Shown here one piece after another: positions 51,708 through 61,125 of a stretch of 64,000 nt of DNA. Position 1 is the stretch's first letter; each line of letters begins with the position of its first letter. The notes under the pieces are model-generated. The model saw only the letters and a list, made by a program, of their open reading frames with translations. It searched no databases and had not been told where the DNA came from. The stretch comes from CBDFKF01 sp965248765 (GTDB lineage: Bacteria; Pseudomonadota; Alphaproteobacteria; VGEJ01): assembly GCA_965248765.1 (NCBI GenBank), contig CBDFKF010000003.1:558001-622000 (forward strand), read 5' to 3'. The translations under genes were made by a program, and so were the position numbers.

Positions 51708-53522
51708 GTGAACGAACGGCAGACGGGGCCCGTCTCGCCACCTGTTGACCGGCGCGTGCCGGGTCGTGACCTTTTGCGGCGCCTACTGCGCGATCACGTC
51801 GGCCAGCATACGCGAACGATCGGCTTCGCGGCGGTCTGCATGACGATGGTCGCGGCCACCACTGCAGCGCTCGCGTGGATCATGGAACCCATCATGGACG
51901 ACGTCTTCTTCGCGCAAGACGAAGAGATGCTCGTGTTGGTTCCGATAGGCGTCGTGATGATCGCGGTGATCAAGGGGCTGGCCACCTATGGCCAATCCTA
52001 CCTGATGAACGCCGTCGGTCAGCGGGTCATCGCCGCCACCCAGCTCCGGCTGTTTGCGCACCTGATGCGCGCGGACCTCGCCTATGTCCAGCAGGCGACG
52101 ACAGGAAAGCTGATCTCGAGCTTCCTCAACGACGTCAACCTGTTGCGCGAGGCGCTGGTCAAGGCCATCACCGGGATCGTCAAGGATTCGCTCTCCGTCG
52201 TCTTCCTGATCGGCGTCATGTTCTATCAGCAATGGGAGCTGGCGCTCGTGAGCTCGGTAGTCTTGCCGCTCCTGTTGCTGCCGATCCGCAACCTCGGTCG
52301 GCGGGTGCGAAAGGCCTCGACCGCCAACCAGGTCAAAACCGGGCGTATCAGCGCGTTGCTGAGCGAGACCTTTCGTGGCGCGCGCCACGTCAAGGCCTAC
52401 GGCATGGAGGCCTATGAGACCGATCGGGCCGCAGCGGCGATCGCGGACCGCTTGAAGGAGGTTTTCAAGATCATCCGCTCCCGCGCGGCGATGACGCCTT
52501 TGGTGGAAACCGTCGGCAGCCTGGCAATCGCCCTCATTCTCGTCTATGTCGGCGGGCGGGTCATTGCCGGAGAGACCGAGCCCGGCGACTTCGCGTCGTT
52601 CATCACGGCGCTGTTGCTCGCTTATCAACCACTACGCAGCCTCGCCAACCTCAACACCGCATTGCAAGAGGGGCTGGCCGCGGCCCAGCGGATCTTTACG
52701 ATCCTCGATGTCGAACCCGCAATTCAAGAGCAGACGGGCGCGCAGCAACTCGTGGTGGACGAGGGTGCTGTCCGTTTCGATGGCGTGAGATTCGCTTATG
52801 GCGATGCAGAGACCGCGCTCCATGACGTTAGCCTCGAGATCCCGGCGGGCAAGCGGGTGGCGCTGGTGGGACCGTCGGGAGCGGGAAAGTCGACTCTGTT
52901 GAACCTTATCCCGCGCTTCTACGATGCCGATGCAGGTACCGTGACGATCGACGGGCAGGATGTTCGTGGAGTGACCCTCGCCAGCCTGCGCAGCGCGATC
53001 GCGCTGGTCAGCCAGGAAGCAACGCTGTTCAACGACACGGTGCGCGCCAACATCGCCTACGGGCGCACCGGTGCCGCCCAATCCGAGATCGAGGCGGCGG
53101 CGCGAACCGCCGCCGCCGATGCCTTCATCCGCGAGCTGCCGGCCGGCTACGACACCGTCGTTGGTGAGGACGGATTCCGCCTCTCCGGCGGCCAGCGACA
53201 GCGCATCGCCATCGCCCGGGCAATGCTCAAAGATGCGCCAATCCTGTTGCTCGACGAGGCGACCTCGGCGCTGGATCTCGAATCGGAGCGCCAGGTGCGC
53301 GAGGCACTGGCCGTGCTGATGCGTGGCCGGACGACTCTCATCGTCGCCCACCGCCCCTCCTCAATTATCGACGCCGATCTGATCTGCGTTATGGAGGGAG
53401 GACGTCTGATCGAAACGGGCCACCACGCCGAGCTGATGGCGCGTGGCGGTGTTTACGCGCGCCTCTATGAGGTTAAGGACGTTAGTGCACCCGCTGCCGC
53501 ACCAGCGCGGGCCCAGGCCTAA
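51708..53522 (+). CDS. msbA: Lipid A export ABC transporter (MsbA-like)
   Basis: A 604-residue half-transporter with six helices in the first 320 residues (IGFAAVCMTMVAATTAALAW; LSVVFLIGVMFYQQWELALV), then an ATPase: Walker A GPSGAGKSTLLNL, signature LSGGQRQRIAIARA, Walker B ILLLDEATSALD and switch AHRPSSI. It flips lipid A-core across the inner membrane. It starts GTG 51708, 50 bp after the target duplication of IS copy 2, and heads the envelope operon (acyltransferase, WaaA, LpxK, LpxL). Intact. Confidence 0.92.
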   Translation: MNERQTGPVSPPVDRRVPGRDLLRRLLRDHVGQHTRTIGFAAVCMTMVAATTAALAWIMEPIMDDVFFAQDEEMLVLVPIGVVMIAVIKGLATYGQSYLMNAVGQRVIAATQLRLFAHLMRADLAYVQQATTGKLISSFLNDVNLLREALVKAITGIVKDSLSVVFLIGVMFYQQWELALVSSVVLPLLLLPIRNLGRRVRKASTANQVKTGRISALLSETFRGARHVKAYGMEAYETDRAAAAIADRLKEVFKIIRSRAAMTPLVETVGSLAIALILVYVGGRVIAGETEPGDFASFITALLLAYQPLRSLANLNTALQEGLAAAQRIFTILDVEPAIQEQTGAQQLVVDEGAVRFDGVRFAYGDAETALHDVSLEIPAGKRVALVGPSGAGKSTLLNLIPRFYDADAGTVTIDGQDVRGVTLASLRSAIALVSQEATLFNDTVRANIAYGRTGAAQSEIEAAARTAAADAFIRELPAGYDTVVGEDGFRLSGGQRQRIAIARAMLKDAPILLLDEATSALDLESERQVREALAVLMRGRTTLIVAHRPSSIIDADLICVMEGGRLIETGHHAELMARGGVYARLYEVKDVSAPAAAPARAQA

Positions 53523-53525
53523 GGA

Positions 53526-54263
53526 ATGGGCGTGCTCAAGCGGATCGGCCGCGACGCCCGAGTCCGCCGCGTCGCCAGTAGGTTTGTATCGATCTACATC
53601 CGCCTGGTGCGCCACAGCGGCCGTTGGACCGAGCAAGGAGGGGAGATACCCGGGGCGTTCTGGGACCGCGGCGAGCCCTTCATTCTCGCGTTCTGGCACG
53701 GTCGGCTGATGATGATGCCGTGTTGCTGGCGGCCCGGCGTGGCGATGAGCATGTTGACTTCCCAGCATCGCGACGGGGATTTGATCGCCGAGATCATCGC
53801 TCATTTCGGCTTGGGCACCGTGCGCGGGTCGTCAACCCGAAGCGGGGCGTCAGCGGTGCGCGCGATGGTGCGCGCTCTGCGCGCCGGTCAATGCGTAGGC
53901 ATTACGCCGGACGCTCCACGTGGCCCGTACATGCGAGCAAGCGATGGCATCATTGCGGTGGCCCGCCTGTCTGGCGCCGCCATTATCCCTGCCACGTATG
54001 GGATCGCCCGCTGGCAGGTTCTTTCAACGTGGGACCGGTTCACCGTGCCGGCGCCGTTCAGCCGAGGAGTCTTCCTCTGGGGGAAGCCTCTCCACGTCGC
54101 CAAGGACGCAGAAGTGGATGCCGCGCGCAACGACCTCGAGACGCGCCTCAATGCGCTGTGCGCCGAGGCCGATGGGCTGTGCGGCCGAGATCCGGTTCTG
54201 CCCGCAGCCGCTGATGGCGGCTTCGTCGTCGAGGGAGTCGGCCGCGCCCGACCTGCGCCGTAG
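53526..54263 (+). CDS. DUF374 lysophospholipid acyltransferase-like protein
   Basis: 245 residues; DUF374 belongs to the LPLAT superfamily. The acyltransferase HxxxxD-like block is AFWHGRLMMMP with SQHRDGDLIAEII, followed by RGSSTRSGASAVRAMVRAL and ITPDAPRGPYM. It starts 3 bp after msbA. In alphaproteobacteria the gene is nearly always between msbA and waaA and is thought to add an acyl chain to lipid A or its precursor. Intact, with no signal peptide. Confidence 0.9.
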   Translation: MGVLKRIGRDARVRRVASRFVSIYIRLVRHSGRWTEQGGEIPGAFWDRGEPFILAFWHGRLMMMPCCWRPGVAMSMLTSQHRDGDLIAEIIAHFGLGTVRGSSTRSGASAVRAMVRALRAGQCVGITPDAPRGPYMRASDGIIAVARLSGAAIIPATYGIARWQVLSTWDRFTVPAPFSRGVFLWGKPLHVAKDAEVDAARNDLETRLNALCAEADGLCGRDPVLPAAADGGFVVEGVGRARPAP

Positions 54264-54268
54264 GTATC

Positions 54269-55561
54269 ATGGTCGGCCTAGCCTCTTATCGTACGCTGAC
54301 CACGGTCGCGGCGCCATTGATCGGCCTCTACCTGCGTAGGCGCCTCGGCCAGGGAAAAGAAGATGGGGAGCGCTTTGGCGAGCGCCTCGGCCACCCGGGG
54401 CGCCCGCGCCCTTCGGGGCCGTTGGTCTGGGTCCACGCCGCCAGCGTCGGCGAAGCAACTTCGGCCCTGCCGCTGATCGAGCGAATCATGGCGGAGCTGC
54501 CATCTGGCCACGTGCTGATCACGACTGGCACCGTCACATCCGCGCGCGTGATGGAAGAGCGCCTGTCGAGAGGCGCCTTCCATCAATATGTCCCGGCAGA
54601 CCGCCCCGATGCGGTGCGGCGGTTTATCGAGCATTGGCGGCCCGATCTCGCGCTGTGGGTCGAGTCCGAGCTGTGGCCCAATTTGATCACCGAGACCGCG
54701 GCTCGGCTGCCGTTGGTCCTTGTCAACGGCCGCATGTCCGAGCGCTCCTACCAACGTTGGCAGCGCTTCCCGGCCATGGCCGCGGAGGTCTTGGCCGCCT
54801 TCTCGCTGTGCCTTGCGCAGAACGAGGCCGAGGCAGAGCGTCTGCGCGCACTTGGCGGGCGTGATGTTCGCTGCGCCGGGAACCTGAAGGAAGCGGCAGG
54901 CCCGCTGCCGGTGGATGCGGCTGACCTTGCCCGATTGCGCGCGCGTGTCGGTGATCGGCCGGTGTGGCTGGCGGCGAGCACCCATGCCGGCGAAGAGGCA
55001 ATCGCTGTCAACGTGCACCGGAGCTTGCGCAGCGCCCACCCCGGTCTTCTCACCATCATCGTCCCGCGCCACGCCATCCGTGGATCGATGGTCGCCGACA
55101 AGCTGCGTTCAGACGATCTCCGGGTTGCCAACCGTAGCAGCGATGACGACGTCGATGTTGATACCGACATCTACGTCGCCGACACGATGGGCGAGCTCGG
55201 GCTGTTCTATCGGCTCGCGCCGATCGCCTTCGTCGGCGGCTCGCTGGTACAACGCGGCGGTCAGAACCCACTCGAGCCAGCGCGGCTCGACTGCGCCATC
55301 CTCTACGGACAGCATATGGAGAACTTTGCAGACGCGACGCGGGCGCTGGAGGCGGCAGGCGCAGCGGTGCGCGTGGGCGATGCCGACGCGCTTCGTGCCG
55401 CGATCACCGGACTGCTCTCGGCGCCAGCCCTGTGTGCTGAGCGCGCCCGGGCAGCACGTCGTATCGTGGACGCGCGGGACGGTGTCCTCGATACGGTATT
55501 CGCCGAGGTCGCGCCGTTCTTGCCGAGAGGCAAAGCTGAACCTGCCGGTGCACGCACCTAA
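54269..55561 (+). CDS. waaA: 3-deoxy-D-manno-octulosonic acid transferase WaaA (KdtA)
   Basis: 430 residues. The N-terminal glycosyltransferase half shows VWVHAASVGEATSALPLIE and LWVESELWPNLI, and the C-terminal half shows VADTMGELGLFYRLAPIAFVGGSL and GGQNPLEPA, which bind CMP-Kdo. It adds Kdo to lipid IVA at the cytoplasmic face of the inner membrane. ATG at 54269 lies 5 bp after the previous stop. The last 14 bp overlap lpxK. Intact. Confidence 0.94.
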   Translation: MVGLASYRTLTTVAAPLIGLYLRRRLGQGKEDGERFGERLGHPGRPRPSGPLVWVHAASVGEATSALPLIERIMAELPSGHVLITTGTVTSARVMEERLSRGAFHQYVPADRPDAVRRFIEHWRPDLALWVESELWPNLITETAARLPLVLVNGRMSERSYQRWQRFPAMAAEVLAAFSLCLAQNEAEAERLRALGGRDVRCAGNLKEAAGPLPVDAADLARLRARVGDRPVWLAASTHAGEEAIAVNVHRSLRSAHPGLLTIIVPRHAIRGSMVADKLRSDDLRVANRSSDDDVDVDTDIYVADTMGELGLFYRLAPIAFVGGSLVQRGGQNPLEPARLDCAILYGQHMENFADATRALEAAGAAVRVGDADALRAAITGLLSAPALCAERARAARRIVDARDGVLDTVFAEVAPFLPRGKAEPAGART

Positions 55562-56531
55562 GTTCTGGGACGCCGGCCACCGCGCCCTGCCGGCCGTCCT
55601 TAGCCCCCTAGCGCTCTGCTATACGCTCGCGGGGCGCTGGCGGCGGCAGCTGACCTTGCCGCATGATCCCGGCGTGCCCGTTGTCTGTGTCGGCAACCTC
55701 GTCGCCGGCGGTGCGGGTAAGACGCCGACTGCGCTGACGATCGGCGCCTGGCTCAAGTCGCAGGGTAGAGCAGTCCACTACTTGACCCGCGGCTACGGCG
55801 GTCGCCTCAAGGGACCTGTCCGAGTGCAGCCACACCGCCATGATGTGCGCGCCGTCGGCGACGAGGCGCTGTTGCTTGCGGCAAGCGCGGCCACCTGGGT
55901 GGCGCGTGATCGCACCGCCGGCGCGGACGCAGCAGTTGCTGATGGCGCCGACATCCTGGTGATGGACGATGGGCACCAGAACCCGACCTTACGCAAGCAC
56001 CTCTCGATCCTTGTGTTCGATGCCGGCGTCATGCTCGGCAACGGCCATGTGCTTCCCGCCGGGCCGTTGCGGGAACCGCCGATGGACGGCCTGGCACGGG
56101 CCGATGCCATTGTGGTCATCGATGACCCGGGCCGGGCTCCGCCGGTCGATGGCCAACTCCCGGGTCCCGGGGCGTGCTTTCGCGCTCGCTTCGCGCCCAC
56201 GCCCGAAGGCTACCGGCTGGCCGACGCGCCAATCGTCGCGTTTGCCGGCATCGCTCGCCCCGAAAAATTTTTCGCGACGCTCCAGGGCATCGGCGGACAC
56301 CTCCTCGCCTGTCATCTTTACGCCGACCACCACGTCTTCACCGAAGATGAGATCATGGCGCTCATCGAAGAGGCGCATGCCAAGGGCGCACGCCTAGTGA
56401 CCACCACCAAGGACGCTGTCCGCCTACCGTCCGAGGCACGGCGCATGGTCGAGGTATTCGCCGTCGACCTCGAGTTTGACGCGGCTAACGCCCTCGATGA
56501 GCTGCTCGGGCCGCTGCTTGCGCGTGAGTAA
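55548..56531 (+). CDS. lpxK: Tetraacyldisaccharide 4'-kinase LpxK
   Basis: 327 residues from GTG 55548. The conserved start is APKFWDAGHRALPAVLSPLA; the P-loop is GNLVAGGAGKTPTAL, followed by RGYGGRLKGPV, VGDEALLLA and MDDGHQNPTL (catalytic Asp), then LVTTTKDAVRLP. It phosphorylates lipid A disaccharide at the 4' position. No ATG is available at a fitting position, so the GTG overlapping waaA is taken. Intact. Confidence 0.94.
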   Translation: MHAPKFWDAGHRALPAVLSPLALCYTLAGRWRRQLTLPHDPGVPVVCVGNLVAGGAGKTPTALTIGAWLKSQGRAVHYLTRGYGGRLKGPVRVQPHRHDVRAVGDEALLLAASAATWVARDRTAGADAAVADGADILVMDDGHQNPTLRKHLSILVFDAGVMLGNGHVLPAGPLREPPMDGLARADAIVVIDDPGRAPPVDGQLPGPGACFRARFAPTPEGYRLADAPIVAFAGIARPEKFFATLQGIGGHLLACHLYADHHVFTEDEIMALIEEAHAKGARLVTTTKDAVRLPSEARRMVEVFAVDLEFDAANALDELLGPLLARE

Positions 56532-57423
56532 ATGGGGGACACAGGTCGCGCGCTACCGCCGCGGCCTCGAGACGCTGGTCGTTCGCATCGCCTTCGGCGG
56601 GTTTGGTTTCTTGCCATTGGATTCAGCTTCGGGCCTCGGCGCCTCGATTGGTCGCGCAATCGGCCCGCGCCTCGGCGTGAGCGCCCGGGCGGGCCGCAAC
56701 CTCGAGCTTGCCTTTCCCGACAAACCGCCGGCCGAGATAACGGACATCATACGAGGCATGTGGGCGCATCTCGGCCGAATGGCCGGGGAGTACCCACACC
56801 TCAGCGAGTTCGATTGCTATGGCGCGGGCGGCCGCGTTGAGGTCGTCGGGACGGAGAACATCGATGCCCTCCGGGATGATGGTATCGGCACCATTTTTTT
56901 CTCCGCCCATCTCGGCAACTGGGAGATCGCCTCGCTCGGCGCTACCCAGCGCGGGCTGCCAGTCCACCAGATCTACCGTGCTGCTAACAATGCCGCCGTC
57001 GGGCGACTAATCATGAAGGCGCGGGCTCCGGTCGGCGACGCCCATTACGCTAAGGGCCGGCAGGGCGCTCGCGAGATGGCGGCGGCGCTCGCTCGCGGCG
57101 AGCATCTCGCCATGCTCGTCGATCAGAAGCTCAACGAGGGGATCGCCGTCCCGTTCTTCGGCCGCGACGCGATGACCGCACCAGCACTCGCCACGCTTGC
57201 GCTACGCCACCGCTGTCCGGTGGTGCCGGTGCGGGTCGAGCGCCTGAACGGAGCCAATTTTCGGCTGACCTTCTACGCGCCGCTAGCACTCCCGGACAGC
57301 GGCGACCGCAAGGCCGACCGGGGCGCGCTGATGGCGCAAGTGAATATCATCATCGAGGGGTGGATTCGCGAGCGCCCGGAGCAGTGGTTGTGGCTGCACC
57401 GCCGCTGGCCGGGCTCGGGGTAG
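56524..57423 (+). CDS. Lipid A biosynthesis acyltransferase (LpxL/HtrB family)
   Basis: 299 residues from GTG 56524 (GTGAGTAA, overlapping the lpxK stop). One N-terminal hydrophobic stretch (IAFGGFGFLPLDSASGLGAS) and the LpxL active block FFSAHLGNWEIASLG (HxxxxxE), with DQKLNEGIAVPFFGR and a C-terminal WLHRRWPG. It transfers a secondary acyl chain to Kdo-lipid A. The C-terminal tail is short. Intact and last of the envelope operon. Confidence 0.92.
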   Translation: MSKWGTQVARYRRGLETLVVRIAFGGFGFLPLDSASGLGASIGRAIGPRLGVSARAGRNLELAFPDKPPAEITDIIRGMWAHLGRMAGEYPHLSEFDCYGAGGRVEVVGTENIDALRDDGIGTIFFSAHLGNWEIASLGATQRGLPVHQIYRAANNAAVGRLIMKARAPVGDAHYAKGRQGAREMAAALARGEHLAMLVDQKLNEGIAVPFFGRDAMTAPALATLALRHRCPVVPVRVERLNGANFRLTFYAPLALPDSGDRKADRGALMAQVNIIIEGWIRERPEQWLWLHRRWPGSG

Positions 57424-57433
57424 GCCCGCTCTC

Positions 57434-57640
57434 CTACTCGGCCAGTTGCTCGTGCTGCTCGAGCCCGGCTCTAGCCGAGGCGTACGGCTCTTGCCGTTCG
57501 ACGCTCCAGTAGCGCAGATCCTCGAGCAGAATGCGTCGGCCCGTCACCGCACAGATCACGTGCGTGCCCGGCCGGATCACCTCGTAGGTGCCGGGCCCGT
57601 ATCTGAGCTTCGCTTCGCCGCTCGCATCTTGCCCGTACAT
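57434..57640 (-). CDS. DUF2093 family protein
   Basis: 68 residues; the small alphaproteobacterial DUF2093 pattern is complete: GEAKLRYGPGTYEVIRPGTH, CAVTGRRILLEDLRYWSVER and QEPYA. Often found near xseA/lpxL. Function unknown. The gene converges on lpxL with a 10-bp gap. Intact. Confidence 0.9.
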   Translation of the reverse strand: MYGQDASGEAKLRYGPGTYEVIRPGTHVICAVTGRRILLEDLRYWSVERQEPYASARAGLEQHEQLAE

Positions 57641-57725
57641 GCCAAGCTTCCTCCTCCGCCAGTCAGTCCATTATGGGGGTGGCGCACTGGCGCGGCCAAC
57701 CCCTCTTCGCCCGCCGGCACAGGTC

Positions 57726-58352
57726 TCAGTAGGTACGGCCGAGGACTCGCGCGACGCTCGCGAATCGCTCTCGCATGATCTTTTGGTCCTCTGGCGATAG
57801 GTAAGGCCACACCGCATCAAGGTTCGGCTGAACACGATCGACGCCGGCGAGATACGCGAGGCCGTAGTACTCGTACGCCCGCCGGTAGTTGGGCGTGACC
57901 CCCCAGCCGGTGCTAAAGGCGAAGCCAAGCATCTCCATCGCGACAGTATCGCCGTCCTCGAACGCGCGGACGTGCATGGTCAGGATTTCCTTCTCGTACG
58001 GCGGCCGCTGCTTGAGAGTCTCGAGGAGTGCGTTCCACACGCTGTGCTGGATGTGCCAGTACTTGGGCTTCCAACGCGGCCGCGGGATCTCGTCCGGACG
58101 GAGGATGGGGTAGTCAGGATCGACGTTCGGCCGGCCGCGCCATTCCGCGCACCAGACCGGCGGCGGCAGCTGTAGACAGAAGTAATGCTGCAGCTCGGGC
58201 TCGAGCGTGCGCCATTCGACGTCCTGCGCCGAGGGCTAAGCTGGGCTGGGCGCCTCATCCGGCGTCGCTGGCTCCGCCTCCTGCGCCACGCTTGAGCCGG
58301 CGAGGACCAGGGAGGCGGCGACCAGCACCGCCAGTGGCCAAGCCGCCTTCAC
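57726..58352 (-). pseudogene. Secreted Sel1-like protein with in-frame amber codon
   Basis: The GTG start at 58352 overlaps the xseA stop (GTGA), giving a signal peptide (KAAWPLAVLVAASLVLAGSS) and the proline-rich EAEPATPDEAPSPA. A TAG (58236-58238, codon 39) interrupts. The same frame continues PSAQDVEWRTLEPELQHYF, two Cys (YFCLQ and VWCAEW), and a helical part with FSTGWGVTPNYRRAYEYYGL and an AYLAG end like Sel1 repeats, to residue 208. A Gln codon (CAG-to-TAG) is the simplest explanation. Reinitiation at GTG 58040 would make a 104-residue cytoplasmic fragment. The gene is coupled to xseA. Confidence 0.8.
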
Positions 58353-59788
58353 AACAACTTACCCTGACGTTCGCTGTCCGCCGGCACGCGCGCCCGCGGC
58401 CGGCGCGGCCTCGTCGGCTTGCCGTGGGCAACGGCGTGGGCATCGCCGTCCGCGAACTGGAGGGAGAGAACCGCGCCCGGCTTGACGGCGCTCGCCCGCG
58501 TGAGCGGTCGGTCGCGGCCGTCTCGGACCACCGCGAAGCCCCGGTCGAGGACGTTGTGATAGCTCAAGCTCTCGAGCAGCTTGGCCTGGGTGCCCAACTG
58601 CTCGCCGGCGTGGCGGACGAACATCGCCATCTCGCGCCCCAGCTGCCGAGCGAGGCCGCGCGTGTGCTCGCTGTGCCGCGCGATGTCCACGCCCGGGTGG
58701 TGGAGGCGCAAGCCGACACGGAGCGCACCCAGCCCGTCGGCACGCCGCTCGATGCCCCGCGACAGCGAGCGCGACAAACGATCAGCCAGATCGTCGAGTC
58801 GCTGGGCTGCGGCCTGCAACAGCTCGCGGGGATCATGCAGGCCGCGCGCCGCTGCTTGGACGTCGGTGCGGGCGGCTTGCAGGCGTCGACCGACGGCACC
58901 GACCAACCGCCGCCGATAGTCGGCGGTGAGATAGCGCAGGTCGTTGAGCGGCGGCACCGCCATCTCGGCTGCGGCGCTGGGCGTTGGTGCGCGACGATCG
59001 GCGGCAAAATCGATCAGCGTCGTGTCGGTCTCGTGACCGACCGCTGAGATCAGCGGGATGCCGCTGGCCGCCGCCGCCCGCACCACCACATCCTCGTTGA
59101 AAGCCCAGAGATCCTCGATGCTACCCCCGCCACGCGCCACGATCAGAAGATCGGGTCGTGGTACCAGGCCGTTCGCTGGAAGGCGGTTGAGCCCCGCGAT
59201 GGCTGCCGCGATTTCCTCGGCTGCGCCCTCGCCCTGAACCCTCACCGGCCATAACAGCACCCGACGCGGGAACCGGTCGCGCAAGCGATGCAGAATGTCT
59301 CGTATGACCGCGCCAGTTTCTGAAGTGACGACCCCGATGGTCTCCGGCAAGTACGGCAACGGCCGCTTCCGTGCCTCATCGAACAAACCCTCGGCGGCAA
59401 GCGTACGACGCCGCGCCTCCAGCAGGGCCATGAGCGCGCCGATGCCAGCCGGCTCCATATGGTCGATGACGATCTGATAGCGCGAGCGGCCGGGATACGT
59501 CGTCAGCCGACCCGTGCAGATCACTTCGATCCCGTCGGCTGGCTCGAAGGAAAGACGCTCGGCGGTATTCCGCCAACATACGCCGTCGAGCACGGCGTCC
59601 TGGTCCTTGAGGCTGAGATAGAGATGGCCAGAGGCAGCGCGCTTGGTCCCTGAGACCTCGCCTCGCACCCGGACCCGTCCGAAGTGCTCCTCGACCGCGC
59701 GCTTCAGCACGAGAGACAGCTCGCTCACCGAATAAACGGGTGCGTTGTCTGTAGCCGTAGTGGCGGCGCGCGGAAAGGTTTCGGTCAT
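58349..59788 (-). CDS. xseA: Exodeoxyribonuclease VII large subunit XseA
   Basis: 479 residues from ATG 59788 (MTETFPRAATTATDNAPVYS). The N-terminal OB domain (SELSLVLKRAVEEHFGRVRV, RGEVSGTKRAASGHLYLSLK) is followed by the catalytic region (GVVTSETGAVIRDILHRL, ARGGGSIEDLWAFNE, AVGHETDTTLIDFAADRRAPTPSAAA, split here), and a long coiled-coil C-terminus. It degrades single-stranded DNA together with XseB, which is not in the window. It is divergent from purD. Intact. Confidence 0.93.
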   Translation of the reverse strand: MTETFPRAATTATDNAPVYSVSELSLVLKRAVEEHFGRVRVRGEVSGTKRAASGHLYLSLKDQDAVLDGVCWRNTAERLSFEPADGIEVICTGRLTTYPGRSRYQIVIDHMEPAGIGALMALLEARRRTLAAEGLFDEARKRPLPYLPETIGVVTSETGAVIRDILHRLRDRFPRRVLLWPVRVQGEGAAEEIAAAIAGLNRLPANGLVPRPDLLIVARGGGSIEDLWAFNEDVVVRAAAASGIPLISAVGHETDTTLIDFAADRRAPTPSAAAEMAVPPLNDLRYLTADYRRRLVGAVGRRLQAARTDVQAAARGLHDPRELLQAAAQRLDDLADRLSRSLSRGIERRADGLGALRVGLRLHHPGVDIARHSEHTRGLARQLGREMAMFVRHAGEQLGTQAKLLESLSYHNVLDRGFAVVRDGRDRPLTRASAVKPGAVLSLQFADGDAHAVAHGKPTRPRRPRARVPADSERQGKLL

Positions 59789-59850
59789 GTCCGTGCGGGC
59801 AGTGCCGTCCTTGTATGATACAAGACTACGCTTGCGGCGGGGGACCGTGC

Positions 59851-61125
59851 ATGAACGTCTTGGTGGTGGGCTCGGGCGGGCGAGAACACGCCTTGTGCTG
59901 GGCAATTTCGGCGTCCTCGCTGATCGACACGATCTACTGCGCGCCGGGCAACGGCGGGATCGCCGATGTGGCGACCTGCGTCGACATCGAGGCCGGCGAC
60001 GCGGAGGGGATGACCGGGTTGTGCCGCTCCGAATCCATCGACTTTGCGGTGATAGGGCCCGAGACGCCTCTGGTGGACGGTCTTGTCGATCGCCTGGAGG
60101 CGGCAGGTGTCAAGGCTTTCGGCCCCGACCGGCGGGCCGCTGTTCTCGAGGGCTCCAAGGGCTTCACCAAGGACTTCTGTGCACGCCATGGCATACCGAC
60201 GCCCGCGTACCAGCGTTTCGAGTCAACAGGACCCGCAAAGGCCTATATCGAGACCAAGGGGGCGCCGATCGTCGTCAAGGCGGATGGGCTTGCCGCGGGC
60301 AAGGGCGTCATCGTCGCGGTGACGATCGACGAAGCCCATCGAGCGGTCGATGAGATCTTCGGCGGCGCCTTCGGCGAGGCCGGCGCCGAGATCGTGATCG
60401 AGGAATACCTCGACGGCGAAGAGGCAAGTCTGATGGCGCTGGTGGACGGCACCGTCGCGCTGCCGCTGGCCGCCGCCCAGGACCATAAGCCGGTCGGCGA
60501 GGGCGACACCGGTCCCAACACCGGCGGGATGGGCGCCTATTCGCCGGCGCCCGTGCTCTCCGAGCCAGTATGCGCGGCGGTTATGCAGCGCATCATCCAG
60601 CCGACGGTGACCGGTATGGCGGCTGAGGGGCGCCCTTTCCGAGGTCTCCTGTACGCCGGGCTGATGGTCACCCAGGGCGGGCCGCAACTCCTCGAGTTCA
60701 ACGTGCGCTTCGGTGATCCCGAGTGCCAGGCCGTGGTGCCCAGGCTGCGCTCGGACCTTCTCCCGGCGCTGGTTGCTACCCGCGACGGCCAGCTAGGGCA
60801 CTTCGACTTGCGTTGGCGCGATGAAGCCTGCGTCTGCGTTGTGATGGCATCGCGTGGCTACCCGGGCGCCTACGAGACGGGCAGCACTATCGCGAATATT
60901 GGTACCGCGGGCGAGCTGCCGGGTATCACGGTGTTCCACGCTGGGACGGCCCGCAATGGCAGCGGGATCGTCGCCGCCGGCGGGCGCGTGCTCGGCGTGA
61001 CCGCGCTCGGCGCCGACATCGCGGCAGCGCGCGATCGCGCCTACGAGGCGGTCGATGTCATCGACTGGCCAGCGGGCTTCTGCCGTCGCGATATCGGCTG
61101 GCGCGCCCTCGCTCGCGCCGATTAG
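59851..61125 (+). CDS. purD: Phosphoribosylamine-glycine ligase PurD (GARS)
   Basis: 424 residues from ATG 59851. It opens MNVLVVGSGGREHALCW; the ATP-grasp domain has GSKGFTKDFCARHGIPTP, IVVKADGLAAGKGV, EEYLDGEEASLMALVDG and NTGGMGAYSPAPVL. It carries out the second step of purine synthesis (ATP-dependent joining of phosphoribosylamine and glycine). Its stop overlaps that of tadA (convergent). Intact. Confidence 0.95.
   Translation: MNVLVVGSGGREHALCWAISASSLIDTIYCAPGNGGIADVATCVDIEAGDAEGMTGLCRSESIDFAVIGPETPLVDGLVDRLEAAGVKAFGPDRRAAVLEGSKGFTKDFCARHGIPTPAYQRFESTGPAKAYIETKGAPIVVKADGLAAGKGVIVAVTIDEAHRAVDEIFGGAFGEAGAEIVIEEYLDGEEASLMALVDGTVALPLAAAQDHKPVGEGDTGPNTGGMGAYSPAPVLSEPVCAAVMQRIIQPTVTGMAAEGRPFRGLLYAGLMVTQGGPQLLEFNVRFGDPECQAVVPRLRSDLLPALVATRDGQLGHFDLRWRDEACVCVVMASRGYPGAYETGSTIANIGTAGELPGITVFHAGTARNGSGIVAAGGRVLGVTALGADIAAARDRAYEAVDVIDWPAGFCRRDIGWRALARAD

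Noticed and set aside
6225..58238. Stop-codon reassignment or programmed recoding to explain internal stops
   Set aside because: TAA (6225, 23871, 24789), TAG (24301, 58236) and TGA (42338) all occur internally, while the same codons end many intact genes in the window. No SECIS-like or frameshift signal is visible.
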